DNA of 64,000 bases from Unio delphinus (lineage: Eukaryota; Mollusca; Bivalvia; Unionida; Unionidae): positions 1,642,501 to 1,706,500 of the forward strand of contig JAQISU010000036.1 of assembly GCA_029339505.1 (NCBI GenBank), written 5' to 3'. Numbering within the stretch: the stretch's first letter is position 1; the number at the start of each line of letters is the position of its first letter. Shown here in pieces: positions 1-12,594 of this stretch. The position numbers and the translations under genes are program-made. The notes under the pieces are model-generated. The model saw only the letters and a list, made by a program, of their open reading frames with translations. It was not told the origin of the DNA and ran no database searches.

Positions 1-225
1 TTAATAATGTCTAGCACTGGCGCATCATGCCGCATACACGTACACTGTCAGACCCAGACACATTATCCTGACACAACCCCGTCCAGTCTTACTAACGCTA
101 ACCTCGCAATGCTGAGCCTAAAGCGAGGCACCTGTTAGTATCATTTTTGTAAGCCTCTGGTATGACTCTGCCAGGGATTGAACCCACGACCTCCCGCTTC
201 CACGGCGGATGCTCTAGCCACAATA
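1..225 (-). mobile_element. tRNA-derived SINE, 5' part (minus strand)
   Basis: On the minus strand this begins with a tRNA-like head: a box A-like GTGGCTAGAGCATCC near 220 and a box B-like GGTCGTGGGTTCAATCC near 175-190. A body follows with GAGTCATACCA, TACTAACA and TGCCTCGCT. The same body motifs occur in the same order on the + strand at 36140-36400, so this is a dispersed family rather than a tRNA gene. The 3' tail runs off the start of the window. It is not a functional tRNA because no acceptor stem closes. Confidence 0.65.
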
Positions 226-773
226 ATAAAAGAAATAAAATGATCACATAGTTCTTTATCTTCAGCATATATTTGTTTATAATTTGTTGCATTCATATAT
301 TGGTCCATTATTCCGTCCCCGATTCCCTCTGATTTATAAATTTCTGAGTGGATGTTCTCTACACAATATAGTTTTGTTAAAATTGTTTTTTGATATTCCC
401 CGTGAATCCACTGTTTATAAAGTCTCTTAGTCTTGCTATGATATTTAATTATTTTTGTTATATCCTTTTTACATTTTTCAGTTTTTCGTTATATCCCCTA
501 AAGATGTATTTTTGTTACGTTTTTTGTATTCCAATGTTTGAATGTAGTCGTTATCATTTAAAAAGCAAGTGTTTAGTTTCCAAAAAGTGTATCCCCATTG
601 AAGTATATTTAGATTTAGTACTACACAAGAAACCAAGTTATGAACTGATATTTTTTTCATTTAGTATTTTACATTGCTTAATTGTTTGTTGTAAATTAGT
701 AGATATATCAAAAGTGTCTATTTTACTTCCTTTTGTCTGATCATATTTAATGGTGTATACTAGTTTATACAGG

Positions 774-846
<73 letters not shown>

Positions 847-980
847 CTGCTATGATCTTCCTTCTTATAGAGATTTTCACCGATTTAATTACATGTATCT
901 CATTTATATCCAAGTAAAATCCCACCACTCATAATAAACGGTGATTAAACCTATCCTTGTGGATAAGGATTTAGTGATTG
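226..980. other. Non-coding AT-rich stretch with (TA)n
   Basis: No supportable gene is visible. A (TA)n microsatellite occupies about 776-846. The short open frames here have low-complexity composition and no recognisable domain or splice context. Confidence 0.5.
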
Positions 981-2110
981 AATACATCTAACTTGGCGTA
1001 TATTTTACCTTGGTGAAACATAATTTTTTTAAAGCGTTGTAATTGTTTAATTTTAAGTGGACAAAGCGTCCTTTCATATGGTGTGGTATTTTTATGTTTT
1101 CAAGGTTTAATTCCTTGGCGGTTGGCCTAGCTCGTTCAGTTGGGTCGTTACTATTGCAAATTAGGGCATTACATTTTCTTCTAGTTTTATCGTGATTTAT
1201 GCCGCCATCCCGTGCGATTCTTGCATTCAAATTAGCTCATAGTTTTTTGCATGCACAATAATGTTATCAATTTTATCATTAATTTCGTTGGTGTTCAAAA
1301 TCAGGATTTAGAGATTTAGTCCCTCCATCTTGACTAGGATTGCTGTTTAGGTGTTTCCTTATTACAAAATATAACAAAAATAAAAATTATTTTCCATTGT
1401 TTTCAAATACTTATTTAAAATGTTATTGATTTAGTAGGCAGTCTCTTTCCTCTATATTCATCAAATGGTGAGTTTCTTCTTTCTCCTCTATTTGGTCTAA
1501 TTGCCCTTTTTATTCTGTCATGTTGGTCTTATTTTCACAATGTCCTTTCCTCTTCTCTGCGGGTTAGAGGATGCCCTTTCTCCGTTTTGGGGCATTGATT
1601 GGGGTTGCCTCATTTTTATCCTGCTGAGGATCCTGCTCTTGTCAGGTATTCATTGTTTTCTCTATTAGTGTTGTTTCTCAACTTGAGTTAGTATTGTTTG
1701 TTGAAGTAGCTGCAGGTGATGTCAGAGATGTTGCGCTTATTTCAGGGTTTGCCGGTTTATCTGCTTACTCTTTCTGCTTTTGTTGTAATAGCATTTTGGC
1801 ATCTTTTGGATTTCTTTTTTTCTGCTAAGATGTTTTCCTCCGCAGGCTGTCAGTTTTCCTCTCTCTTTTCTGACTTTAGTCTTAGATTATGCATTCTTCA
1901 CCTTCTTGGGTGATGTTTTTCATTTGTTGCGATGGATTCTGGGCTAGTGTAGTCTCTATTTTCTTTAGTGCCTCTGCGTATATGGTTTCAGGTCTAGTTT
2001 GAATTTTGATTTCAATTTTTGATAATGATCTCGCTGGACTATTTAATGCGCGTTGCACTCTCTTGGTATGTGCCCTATATTATCGCATCGGAAACAGATC
2101 CTTTCGTACT
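980..2110 (-). pseudogene. Degenerate retroelement ORF1/gag-like region with CCHC zinc knuckle
   Basis: Read on the minus strand this is an A-rich, lysine-, asparagine- and glutamate-rich region broken by many stops. At 2055-2096 it encodes CFRCDNIGHIPREC, a perfect CX2CX4HX4C knuckle typical of LINE ORF1 and gag nucleic-acid-binding proteins. A short open stretch at 988-1230 (minus) contains KELNLENIKIPHHMKG and probably belongs to the same relic. The order and the A-rich coding strand suggest a non-LTR element ORF1, but a gag origin is also possible. I could not find an intact reading frame or element ends. Confidence 0.5.
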
Positions 2111-2313
2111 GGCTACCAAAAACGGATCATAAAACCGATACACTTAGGAATATACCTGAATTTTCTTTGTATCCTCGGGGAATAATGTTATTATCCTTAT
2201 CCCCGTGTACACTGATGTGAAGCCCTAATATGTGGCCATTGGCATCTTTATTATTCTGACTCCAATTTATTTCGTCTAATTTGCAGTCAGTTCCCATGTC
2301 GGGACTTCGATTG

Positions 2314-2622
2314 TTAACACAGAAAAATGTACTTCTTTGTGTTTTCCAGCAAGAGTTTTGATGAATGAAAGAGGAACGTATATTGTAACTGCTTCTCCCC
2401 TAAATTATATCGTCTGATATTCTCGTATAATGGCTTTACTCCATTAGAAAATAAGAAGTAGAGGCCCCTTTCTTCCAGAGAAGCATTTATACACAAATAT
2501 CGTCTGTTCACTGGAAGCATTTGGTTCCTCCCATCGAAAGCATTTCGCACGTGCGGCATCAGATGAACCAAACTCATTATTTCGTAATATTTTACATTAT
2601 GTATGAAGCATCCTTTGTGCAC
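2314..2622 (-). CDS. Unknown ORF related to the exon at 59.8 kb
   Basis: A 102-codon open frame on the minus strand that I do not recognise. It contains SLVHLMPHVRNAFDGRNQM and, further on, GVKPLYENIRRYNLGEKQ. The + strand exon at 59787-59912 has SSVHPMPHVKSALYEKTE at the matching place, and the DNA is also clearly alike (for example both carry 'atgccgcacgtg' and 'atgcttccagt'). It may be one exon of a multi-exon gene or part of a dispersed element. It lies just upstream, on the same strand, of the CCHC-knuckle relic, so an origin in the same element is possible. Borders are uncertain. Confidence 0.35.
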   Translation of the reverse strand: MHKGCFIHNVKYYEIMSLVHLMPHVRNAFDGRNQMLPVNRRYLCINASLEERGLYFLFSNGVKPLYENIRRYNLGEKQLQYTFLFHSSKLLLENTKKYIFLC

Positions 2623-3229
2623 ATAAAACTAACGAAACATGAGTACATGTATTTAATAAATTAAATTTCTCTGACACTCAGTATACTATTCCTAATGCGT
2701 CGAAGACATTTGTTTTAAATTTGAGCTCTGTAATTAGTTTTGTAACGAAGTATAGGATTGACATCAGAAGCATTAAGGAACTTCAGACGCAAAATAAGTC
2801 TTGTATATAAACAAGAAATTATTATTTGCTCAGATAAATAGTTTAACAAAGTGATGCTCGAAAGATGCAAAAAAGCAACATAAATGTCTCTCCAAGAGAT
2901 GTGTTAACTAATTTTCTTCACTGTTAAGTTTTGTTTAGTCTTTTATCTGTTATTGATATATTATGAATAATCAATATATAAAAACATTTTAGAATTCAAT
3001 TAGTTTATGTTTATTTGGCAACCACTCACTTTTTGTAAACGTGTTCAATACGTTTCACACTTGATGAAATACTTTTTTCATAACTGAAATGTCCCTTACA
3101 ATTTTCTAAAATCTCACTCGAGGACGCTCGGTGCGGTTCGCAGGTCGCAGGTCTGTCTCCAGGCCCGACTGCAACGACGACCCGCCAATTTATATACAAC
3201 ACATACACATGCACACACGTACACATCCA

Positions 3230-3295
<66 letters not shown>

Positions 3296-4661
3296 CTTAA
3301 TCCTTTACGATTCTAGGAAGAGGCTGGAGTATCAAGTCCTTTACTACCAAGTCAGTTGTAAGTAATCGTATTGCAGTTGCACTAGTCATTACGAATGCAT
3401 CTTTAAGAGGTATGACAAATCCACAAAAGGTCAGACTTTAGCATCAGAACTGTGGCTGTGTAGAGCGTCTAGTACAATGTTTTGATCCAGAGGGTGAACG
3501 TTTCTATCCTACAATGAATCAAAATGATTTATTCTTTGTCTCCCATTTCTTAATGCAAATTGAGGGCCACGGTGAAAGTGGCATATTATGGATATTGCCG
3601 TAACTTTCAAAAGTAAGAAAACGTCCGAACACAGATGTATATTTGCTTTTGAACTAAGATATGGATTACAATATTAGGTTTACACTGAACGATTAAGATG
3701 CAATTATGCTTAAACACATTGTGGCTTTGAGAGAAAAGTGAATAAAACAATAATGATAATGCGGGTCAAAGGATTATAAACCTAAGAACGAATGAGAAAC
3801 TAATACAGTCAAAAAAGTAAAGTTCACTTCGTACATAAGATTAAGCAAGCCAGATAATAAATAATAAAATAGTCCTCGATTCATGGATGATCAAGAAATA
3901 AGTTACTCTTCAAACAATAATCGAGAGAATATGAGTTTGCAACAACCAACAACTAACTAACAAATTTTGATTCGGAACGCCCCAAAAGAAACCATTTATA
4001 AATAAATGTGAGAAATAGCAGTCAGTACACAAGGTATTTGTCTATCTCTTCTGCGCTTGAGTGTTCAAATGATAATATATGTCCATTATAAAAGAGGACT
4101 ATGAAAAAACTTAGCTCAAGAATGTAAAAACGGAACATAAGAGACAGGAAGCGCTGGCGGTCAGTTTTTCGTTGTAATTGTTTAAATTTTAGTTAGATGT
4201 TTTTGCATTTATCAATAATATGTAGTGTCGTCATGATTGATTGAATTGTAATTAGGTGTGAGTGAATGGGACATAGAAATTTAGTTCATTTAAAGTTTAC
4301 AGAAGATATCTTCAGATTGTGCGATTACGTACCAAATGTACCATATTTTATGTCAAGATCATGCAAACCTTACAGCACTGTGTATATGTCAACGAGTGGA
4401 CCATTACTCCCATCGAATGACTTTTAAATTACCATACAAATTATCAATACTCAGCTATAATATGTTCAGTTCATATATGTGGTAATATTTTTAATTGTTA
4501 ATTGTTTACTTACTAGGACAATTAATATATTTATGATAATTTATGTACAGCAGAATTTGCTGTTAAAATACGAAAAGAGTTGAATACATAATTCATTCTT
4601 TGACCCATCATTATAATTGTTCCACATAGACACACACAAACACACACACACACAAACACAT

Positions 4662-4693
<32 letters not shown>

Positions 4694-4820
4694 GTATGTA
4701 TGTATGTATATATAACACATACATAGCAAACACACATCACACATAGATATATAACATTATTATTGTAATAGTATTATTACTGTTATTAATATTATTTTTA
4801 TTAAATTAAAATATGTTCAG
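2623..4820. other. Non-coding stretch upstream of first clear TRPM exon
   Basis: Mostly unremarkable AT-rich sequence. A GC-richer patch sits at about 3118-3185, followed by (TA)n at 3233-3291. A (CA)n/(TA)n/(TATG)n compound microsatellite lies at 4626-4713. One possible small exon near 3317 is listed separately. Confidence 0.5.
3317..3357 (+). CDS. Weak candidate upstream exon of the TRPM-like gene
   Basis: A 41-nt interval has an acceptor 'ttctag' before it and a perfect donor 'gtaagt' after it. Read in phase 0 it gives EEAGVSSPLLPSQ and ends in phase 2, which is the phase the next exon (4821) requires. The peptide is too short to match a specific TRPM segment, and GT/AG pairs of this size occur by chance, so this is only a candidate. 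RNA evidence would be decisive. Confidence 0.22.
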
Positions 4821-4917
4821 GAAACATGGAGATGAGATAATGAAGTATTTCGGAAGAGCGAAGGGGAAGATCCGACTTTTCTACGGTGCACCTGTTGTTC
4901 ACTTCTTATCACATGTG
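4821..4917 (+). CDS. TRPM-family channel, exon with pre-S1 helix and start of S1
   Basis: The acceptor is 'atgttcag' and the donor 'gtacat'. The 97-nt exon starts with one base that completes a split codon and ends in phase 0. It encodes a basic stretch, then [17 protein letters not shown]. The F-x-x-APVV/T-x-F motif directly before S1 is typical of TRPM channels. Joined to the next exon, the S1 helix runs without a break. This is the first exon I can assign with confidence. The N-terminal TRPM homology regions should lie upstream, mostly outside the window. A long (TA)n array starts about 20 nt after the donor. Confidence 0.8.
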
Positions 4918-4934
4918 GTACATTCAGTATTGTT

Positions 4935-7093
<2,159 letters not shown>

Positions 7094-7222
7094 ATCTCCT
7101 ACATGGCATTTCTGTGTTTGTACAGCTACGTTCTAATCAGCAAGTTTTACCAAAACGTCTCAGTGGAGGACGTTATACTGATTGTGTGGGTGTTCACTAT
7201 CTTCATTAATGAGATATGTCAG
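7094..7222 (+). CDS. TRPM-family channel, exon with S1 and S2
   Basis: The acceptor is 'tatttcag' and the donor 'gtttgt'. The 129-nt exon (43 codons) is phase 0 at both ends. It encodes the rest of S1 (ISYMAFLCLYSYVLISKF), a short extracellular loop (YQNVSVED) and S2 (VILIVWVFTIFINEICQ). The E-x-x-Q pattern at the cytosolic end of S2 matches TRPM channels, where the segment is VCEEMRQ in TRPM2. Both borders join neighbouring exons in frame. Confidence 0.9.
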
Positions 7223-8730
7223 GTTTGTATAATGGTAATAAATCTAGTTTAGAGTATCTCCCCTGGACAAGGATGTTTGATCCCTGCAAAGGAATCAATT
7301 ATGTTTGTTAGTATAAAACACCACATGTGAAATGATAATCGTCAAATAAAATATACATTGTACAGGTCGTATATTATGTGTCCCTCACAAATATTTAAAA
7401 AATGGGCATGTGGTGCGCATGGTGATATCTGATATAGTTTGTGTGCACAGGGTAGACTTTATGTGTAAAGTCATTAAATATTTTATTAATTGCCACACCA
7501 TGTAAACGTTATAACCAATACGACCTGACATGCGTAAGCGTCTTTATATTAGACACATTTTACTTTATATGGAAATGTGTGATATGTAACATTACATGGA
7601 TCATTGAAATATAGTATACCTTTAATTAAATTTATTTTAGTCTAAGTATCATGAGGAAATAAAAAGTTCGGTGTCAAAATGGCTAGTGTGAATATACATT
7701 TAGTCGTCCGCATAATCAATTTTCAGTTTTGTTTCCTTCGTCATTTTCATTATAAACTTTTATATAGGTGTTTTCAGGACCAAAAAGAAGGGTGCATGAA
7801 TCAATATCTAGTTCATTGCTGGCATTAACTTTAAATGATGTCTAGTTTTTGCATCAAATGATCAAGTTTAAATTACTAAAATGCCTATTACAAAGATGTG
7901 GAAACTATCAGCAAATATTAGTAACACAAGGAAATTTTGCTACAAGAAATACTGAATGACTAAGCTGCGGCTGGGTACCTGTGCTTACTTTGTTTGTAAA
8001 CGTCCGGTTTGACAACACTACAATTTACAAGAGAAACATGTCACATTAATTACTAACTACAGTGTGACACTCCTTACGGCAAGCAAGTATTTTATTGTAA
8101 CGATTTCATATACAATATATCAATTAACTTGTCGTTAAGTTATATCTCTTACTCGTGAATCCTTTCAAAACTAACAACCGCTGGGACAAAACCTGATTAT
8201 ATGGTTCAGAGGTGTTTTTAAGAAATATGTTAGAATAATTCTCGTGAGAATAAATGCCTTATCATTGTTATACAAATATGAATTGTGTGCTTAACTTTTG
8301 TCCATGAGTTTAGATTATATATGAATGTAATGATTATGTATTGGTAACATATTTAATAGTAACTGGGTCTAATATTGTGGGTTTATTATTTAAGATAATG
8401 CCATATTCTTATAAACTTGTTTACATTTCCTTTGGATATTAGAAGGTTATCAAGAAGGTGTCCCTGCTTGTTCACAAAGTTATAACTTTGATCCGATCTA
8501 CAAGAGAAATTTCTTTCATATGAGAATTACAATATTATATATTTGATTGCACGTATCAATTGTCAAAGCTTGTGAAGTTGCATGAACTAATCGTTACTCT
8601 ACTCAGTAAAGAACGAAATGAAGGTAAGAGAGAAAATTAGAAAGGAAATATGCTTTCAGCCATGTGATAGAGGTCTGTTTCTGTCTCTGTCTTATCTGTT
8701 TGTCTTTCCCTTACTGTCTCGGTCTCGCTC

Positions 8731-8769
<39 letters not shown>

Positions 8770-8785
8770 ATTTATGTCACAATCC

Positions 8786-8880
<95 letters not shown>

Positions 8881-9150
8881 GCATCAAAATTCTCATTAGG
8901 CTAAGTATTATGGTCCTTGAACTATTGAAAAGAATGTATGTGACTAAAATTGTATCATTAACACCCCAACAATTCTGAGACAACAACAATTTGGCTCTAT
9001 GCAGAACTTAAAGAAGCGTGTAGATGCTGATAACCCATTTAATCATGCAATCAGTTTAGTTGTATCTGTACTACATTCAAAAGATTTAATTGATGGAATT
9101 CCATCTGACTTCAGAGCGTTTGGGTTAGCCAGTCATTCGAATTCGTAAAT
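7223..9150 (+). other. TRPM intron, 5' part
   Basis: AT-rich intron without recognised genes. A long (TC)n tract at 8721-8879 is annotated separately. The stretch just after it (about 9000-9150) may belong to the gypsy relic that follows. Confidence 0.5.
8721..8879. repeat. (TC)n microsatellite
   Basis: About 155 bp of TC/CT repeat with a few interruptions ('tttatttatgtcacaatcc' near 8768). Confidence 0.95.
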
Positions 9151-10240
9151 ATTAACTAAACCAGAAATGTTCCCATCCGCAACCACAATAAAAAGGTCAA
9201 CTACATTACATGATTAATTATGTCAAGGAGGAATACTTTAGTAAAGAAAATTCAGTATTTCCTTAAGAATGAAGTTGTTGAACAAGGTTCACAATGTATT
9301 CTTCTGCCGATACCAGATACTAATTTCTATATGTGTACCTGCTATGAAAACGTGAAAAATGTCACTAAAGAAGATTCATTTCCAGTGCTAAGAATCAATG
9401 AATGCATTAGAAAATCTGAAAATGGAAAATGTTATGTTAACTATTTGAAAGGGTTTCAACAAATGTTAATCACGGAAACAACAAACGAATTCCAACCAAT
9501 TGCAACTGCAGATGGACTTATCGAAATAACGTGATGATGTCTGTCTTGAAACCTTTTATTGAGCTTTCCAGTGTGTATTAAACATAAATAGATCTGTTCT
9601 ATATAACGATTACACTTCAAACGATGAAGTCATTTTCTAAGACGAGATCTGGAAATATCGCGTGGAAGCGATTAAAACATTCGTAGACCGACTCAGTTAT
9701 GAAAATTTGACTATTGATTTAGGTGAAAATGAGTTCTGCCATGCTAGTGATTCATTTTTACGATGTACTGTAAAATACAGTGAAGTTATACCTGAGGGGC
9801 ATTTCATATATTAAATGTCAGTTTAGAGGCGTACCATTTCTTTGAATTTCAGAATTCAATCATTTAAAATGTATGTTGATGTATATGATGCAGATGCTGA
9901 TGGGGTATTGATTTAAGAAGATTAGAATGATGTGGATCACCCAGTACGCTATTGTTATAAACAAATATACAAGCACCAGAAAGATAATTATGCAATTGAT
10001 AAGGAATGTTTATCTTTACGACTGGTTCTGCAAAATTTGAAGTGTGTATTGGTTCCGCTTCTTCTCTGATTATTGTGTTCAGTGATTACAATCCGCTTTC
10101 TTTCATTTCCAATATGTAACCGGAAAATTAGAGATTGTGAAAGTTAAATTTGTTTCTGCTGCCGGACTATAATAACGACATTAGGCACATCAAGGTAAAC
10201 GATCTCTTTGCAGATGCACTTTCCAGTATATATAAATATT
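9150..10240 (+). pseudogene. Ty3/gypsy-type pol relic (reverse transcriptase to RNase H)
   Basis: An open frame at 9220-9534 encodes reverse-transcriptase segments in gypsy order: EVVEQGSQCILLPIPD, then YMCTCYENVKNVTKEDSFPV and YLKGFQQMLI. The YLKGF block corresponds to the DLxKGF motif with the catalytic Asp lost. After stops and shifts, 9680-9770 carries FVDRLSYENLTIDLGENEFC, a palm/thumb segment. Positions 9930-10060 carry NDVDHPVRYCYK, KHQKDNYAIDKECLSL and a decayed VFSDHNPLSF block of RNase H. Positions 10175-10235 carry DIRHIKVNDLFADALS, the usual end of RNase H. The element is clearly dead: it has several stops, frameshifts and missing catalytic residues. No LTRs were found. Confidence 0.85.
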
Positions 10241-10531
10241 ATACTGTTTTATGTTTTGTGTCAATAACCTATGTACTTTTTCATTCTTGTATCATATGCA
10301 TATGTGAATAAGGTGTTAACGAAAGAACTTTATTATACAAATCATTGTTTATAGTCCTGAAGGGTATAGTAATGTATGTCTATATCGTGTGTTTACCATT
10401 TCCCAGTTACTGTAGTTTACATGGAAGCTAATGACCTTCTGTAGAAAATATCTTGATGCTGTTAAACATAAGATAATCATTACACTTCATCATTAGAACA
10501 ATGAACACTACACTGTTGTGGATACATAGTG

Positions 10532-10534
<3 letters not shown>

Positions 10535-10609
<75 letters not shown>
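10535..10609. repeat. (TA)n microsatellite
   Basis: Pure TA dinucleotide tract. Confidence 0.95.
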
Positions 10610-10611
<2 letters not shown>

Positions 10612-10719
10612 CACTAAAGGAAGGCTCTACGTAGAGACGAGTTTAACGGATAAAGTAAGAACATAGAAAACTCCAGGATGAACCGCCTACTTACCCGAAA
10701 TTGCTAGCAAGCTTTCTTA

Positions 10720-10835
10720 CATACTCACATTGACCGAGACCGTGACTCCAACCAACGGGAATGAGGTAAGACGACAGTTATAGTTAACGCTTTGAACCAT
10801 TTGGCCACAGGGTGTTTCTCTTTATCGCAAGTAAT
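10720..10835 (-). mobile_element. tRNA-like SINE head (minus strand)
   Basis: On the minus strand the order is CCCTGTGGCCAAATGGTTCA, AAGCGTTAAC and, about 50 bp on, GGTTGGAGTCACGGTCTCGG. This resembles box A and box B of a tRNA-derived SINE from a different family than the one at 36 kb. The acceptor stem is not complete, so it is not a tRNA gene. Confidence 0.4.
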
Positions 10836-12339
10836 ACTGTATGTGGAATGCACATGATATATGCATACTACAGTGAATGGTTCAAGTTTACTAGCTTTAT
10901 ATGAAAAGACATAAAATATAATAAATTGTTTGTTTAAATGTTGGCCAAAATGAACAGTTTCAAATGAACATGGCATAATTGGTAGAAGAGATGAAATTGG
11001 CCTTGTTATATAAAGGTGTAGAAATGATCAGTGTTTCAATAAGGGGATGTACAAGTTCCTTACTGGATTTCAGGCATTCACACATCTCATATAGTTATTA
11101 TATATGTGCACATTACATCATGTACCTCCTTGATATGTCGCATGTTACGGTGTATTTGCAGTGTATAAGACAGGTAGAAAGCAAGCTGGTTATTCATCTG
11201 TGATACAGTATGATTTTCATGGAAAACAATTGTATTTGTCATTTGTATCTACATATAAATAGCAGCATAAGAAAAAATACATGTTAATACATGATCTAAT
11301 ATATCAATAGGAACAAATTAAACAGTTATATTGTGTACTTGTATTTTTTCTGCATACTGACAGTTTCATTTATACGTGAGCATTGCTTGCATTATGACCA
11401 CTCCTTCAAAAGCAAGAGAACTTTCTGGTTGCAGGTTTTTATGTTTTTCTATTAGAATATACAAATGTAGCCAGATGTCAAGGCCATCGTTTATATTCAG
11501 CAGCAATATAAAATTAATTATTTTGTCTTACCTCAGAGTGAAACATGAACATAGGTTTGTATTTGATGCACAATTTAGAATAAACAACTTCTCTTACACT
11601 TTTAGTTTACAGCATCTAAAATTATTCACATCCACATGTCACAGAAGACACATAAGCTATTACAATATGGGAGTTTGATATGGAAATATGATAATAAAGT
11701 TAGGAGGAAATTGGTCCGCTGTCGTAAATAAAATGTAACTGCTGTTTATAATGGTTATTGTGATGTATCACACGGCAAGTTTTGTTTTATATGTAATACA
11801 GTTGGATACCAGGTGTTGACTCGCGTAAGTTTCTTTCTTGGAAATGGAAATGCCATTTTTCCTTTGGAGTAGCCTACTGTTAACGAATCATTCTGTGGGT
11901 TTAAATTAATTGTTGACAATGACTTGTAGTTGCTGAGAGTTTAGGTTTTAATATTCGTAGGTATTTAAAAGTAAAAATGTACTTGTATAATGTTTAAACT
12001 TAACATTATGTTTACTGTAATATATTTACTCTGTAGTCTGATATTATAATTAGCTAAAACTACAATCCTGATATTTTTAAGACCACTAGCATGTGTTGTT
12101 CATCTTCCGTTTCTCCTAATATAATTAGTGACTCCCGAGTTATTCCAGACACTCTATGGTACACACTGTGGCCTCCATGACTGATGAGTCCAGGACTTCC
12201 TTTGAGAGCTCTGAATCTCATATGTTTTATAATCGTTCTTATTTAGATCATCAACATGGTAGCAACTTTATATTCTGAAACGGTTTTAACATACATATTT
12301 GTATTGCATCGGATTCTAATTAAACTCTTCTTACAACAG
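10836..12339 (+). other. TRPM intron, 3' part
   Basis: No gene recognised. Short open frames here have no splice or domain support. Confidence 0.5.
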
Positions 12340-12594
12340 GTCATTGCAACAAGACGCACTTACACTGAGATAAAACTCAAAGCTTACCTAGCAGATTTCT
12401 GGAATATCGCAGACATCCTCATGATATTGCTGTTTGTGGTTGGAATGATTTTGAAGCATCTTTCTTACCAAGAAACATTGGAAGCTGCCCGGGTTGTCCT
12501 CGGCATTAATCTAATCATATATTTCCTAAGGTTACTGCAAATGTTTTCGTTGAACAAAGAACTTGGACCCAAACTAGTAATGATTATTCGCATG
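12340..12594 (+). CDS. TRPM-family channel, exon with S3 and S4
   Basis: The acceptor is 'ttacaacag' and the donor 'gtatgt'. The 255-nt exon (85 codons) is phase 0 at both ends. It encodes the S2-S3 linker, S3 (FWNIADILMILLFVVGMIL), an extracellular loop, and S4 (ARVVLGINLIIYFLRLLQMF) followed by SLNKELGPKLVMIIRM. The F-W-N-x-x-D motif at S3 and the L-G-P-K motif after S4 are TRPM hallmarks (compare LGPKIIIVKRM in TRPM2). S4 has a single arginine near its inner end, as expected for a weakly voltage-dependent TRP channel. Confidence 0.95.

Noticed and set aside
390..928. Open frames of 60-116 codons near the start of the window
   Set aside because: Low-complexity Phe/Ile/Tyr-rich products, partly read through (TA)n; no domain or splice support.
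8618..8989. Ser/Leu and Glu/Arg repeat proteins
   Set aside because: Artefacts of the (TC)n microsatellite in three frames.
12181..12198. Hammerhead-ribozyme-like core CTGATGAGTCCAGGAC
   Set aside because: The CUGAUGA box and a stem II-like pair are present, but the required GAAA after stem II is missing ('ttcc' instead) and no stem I/III partner is seen.
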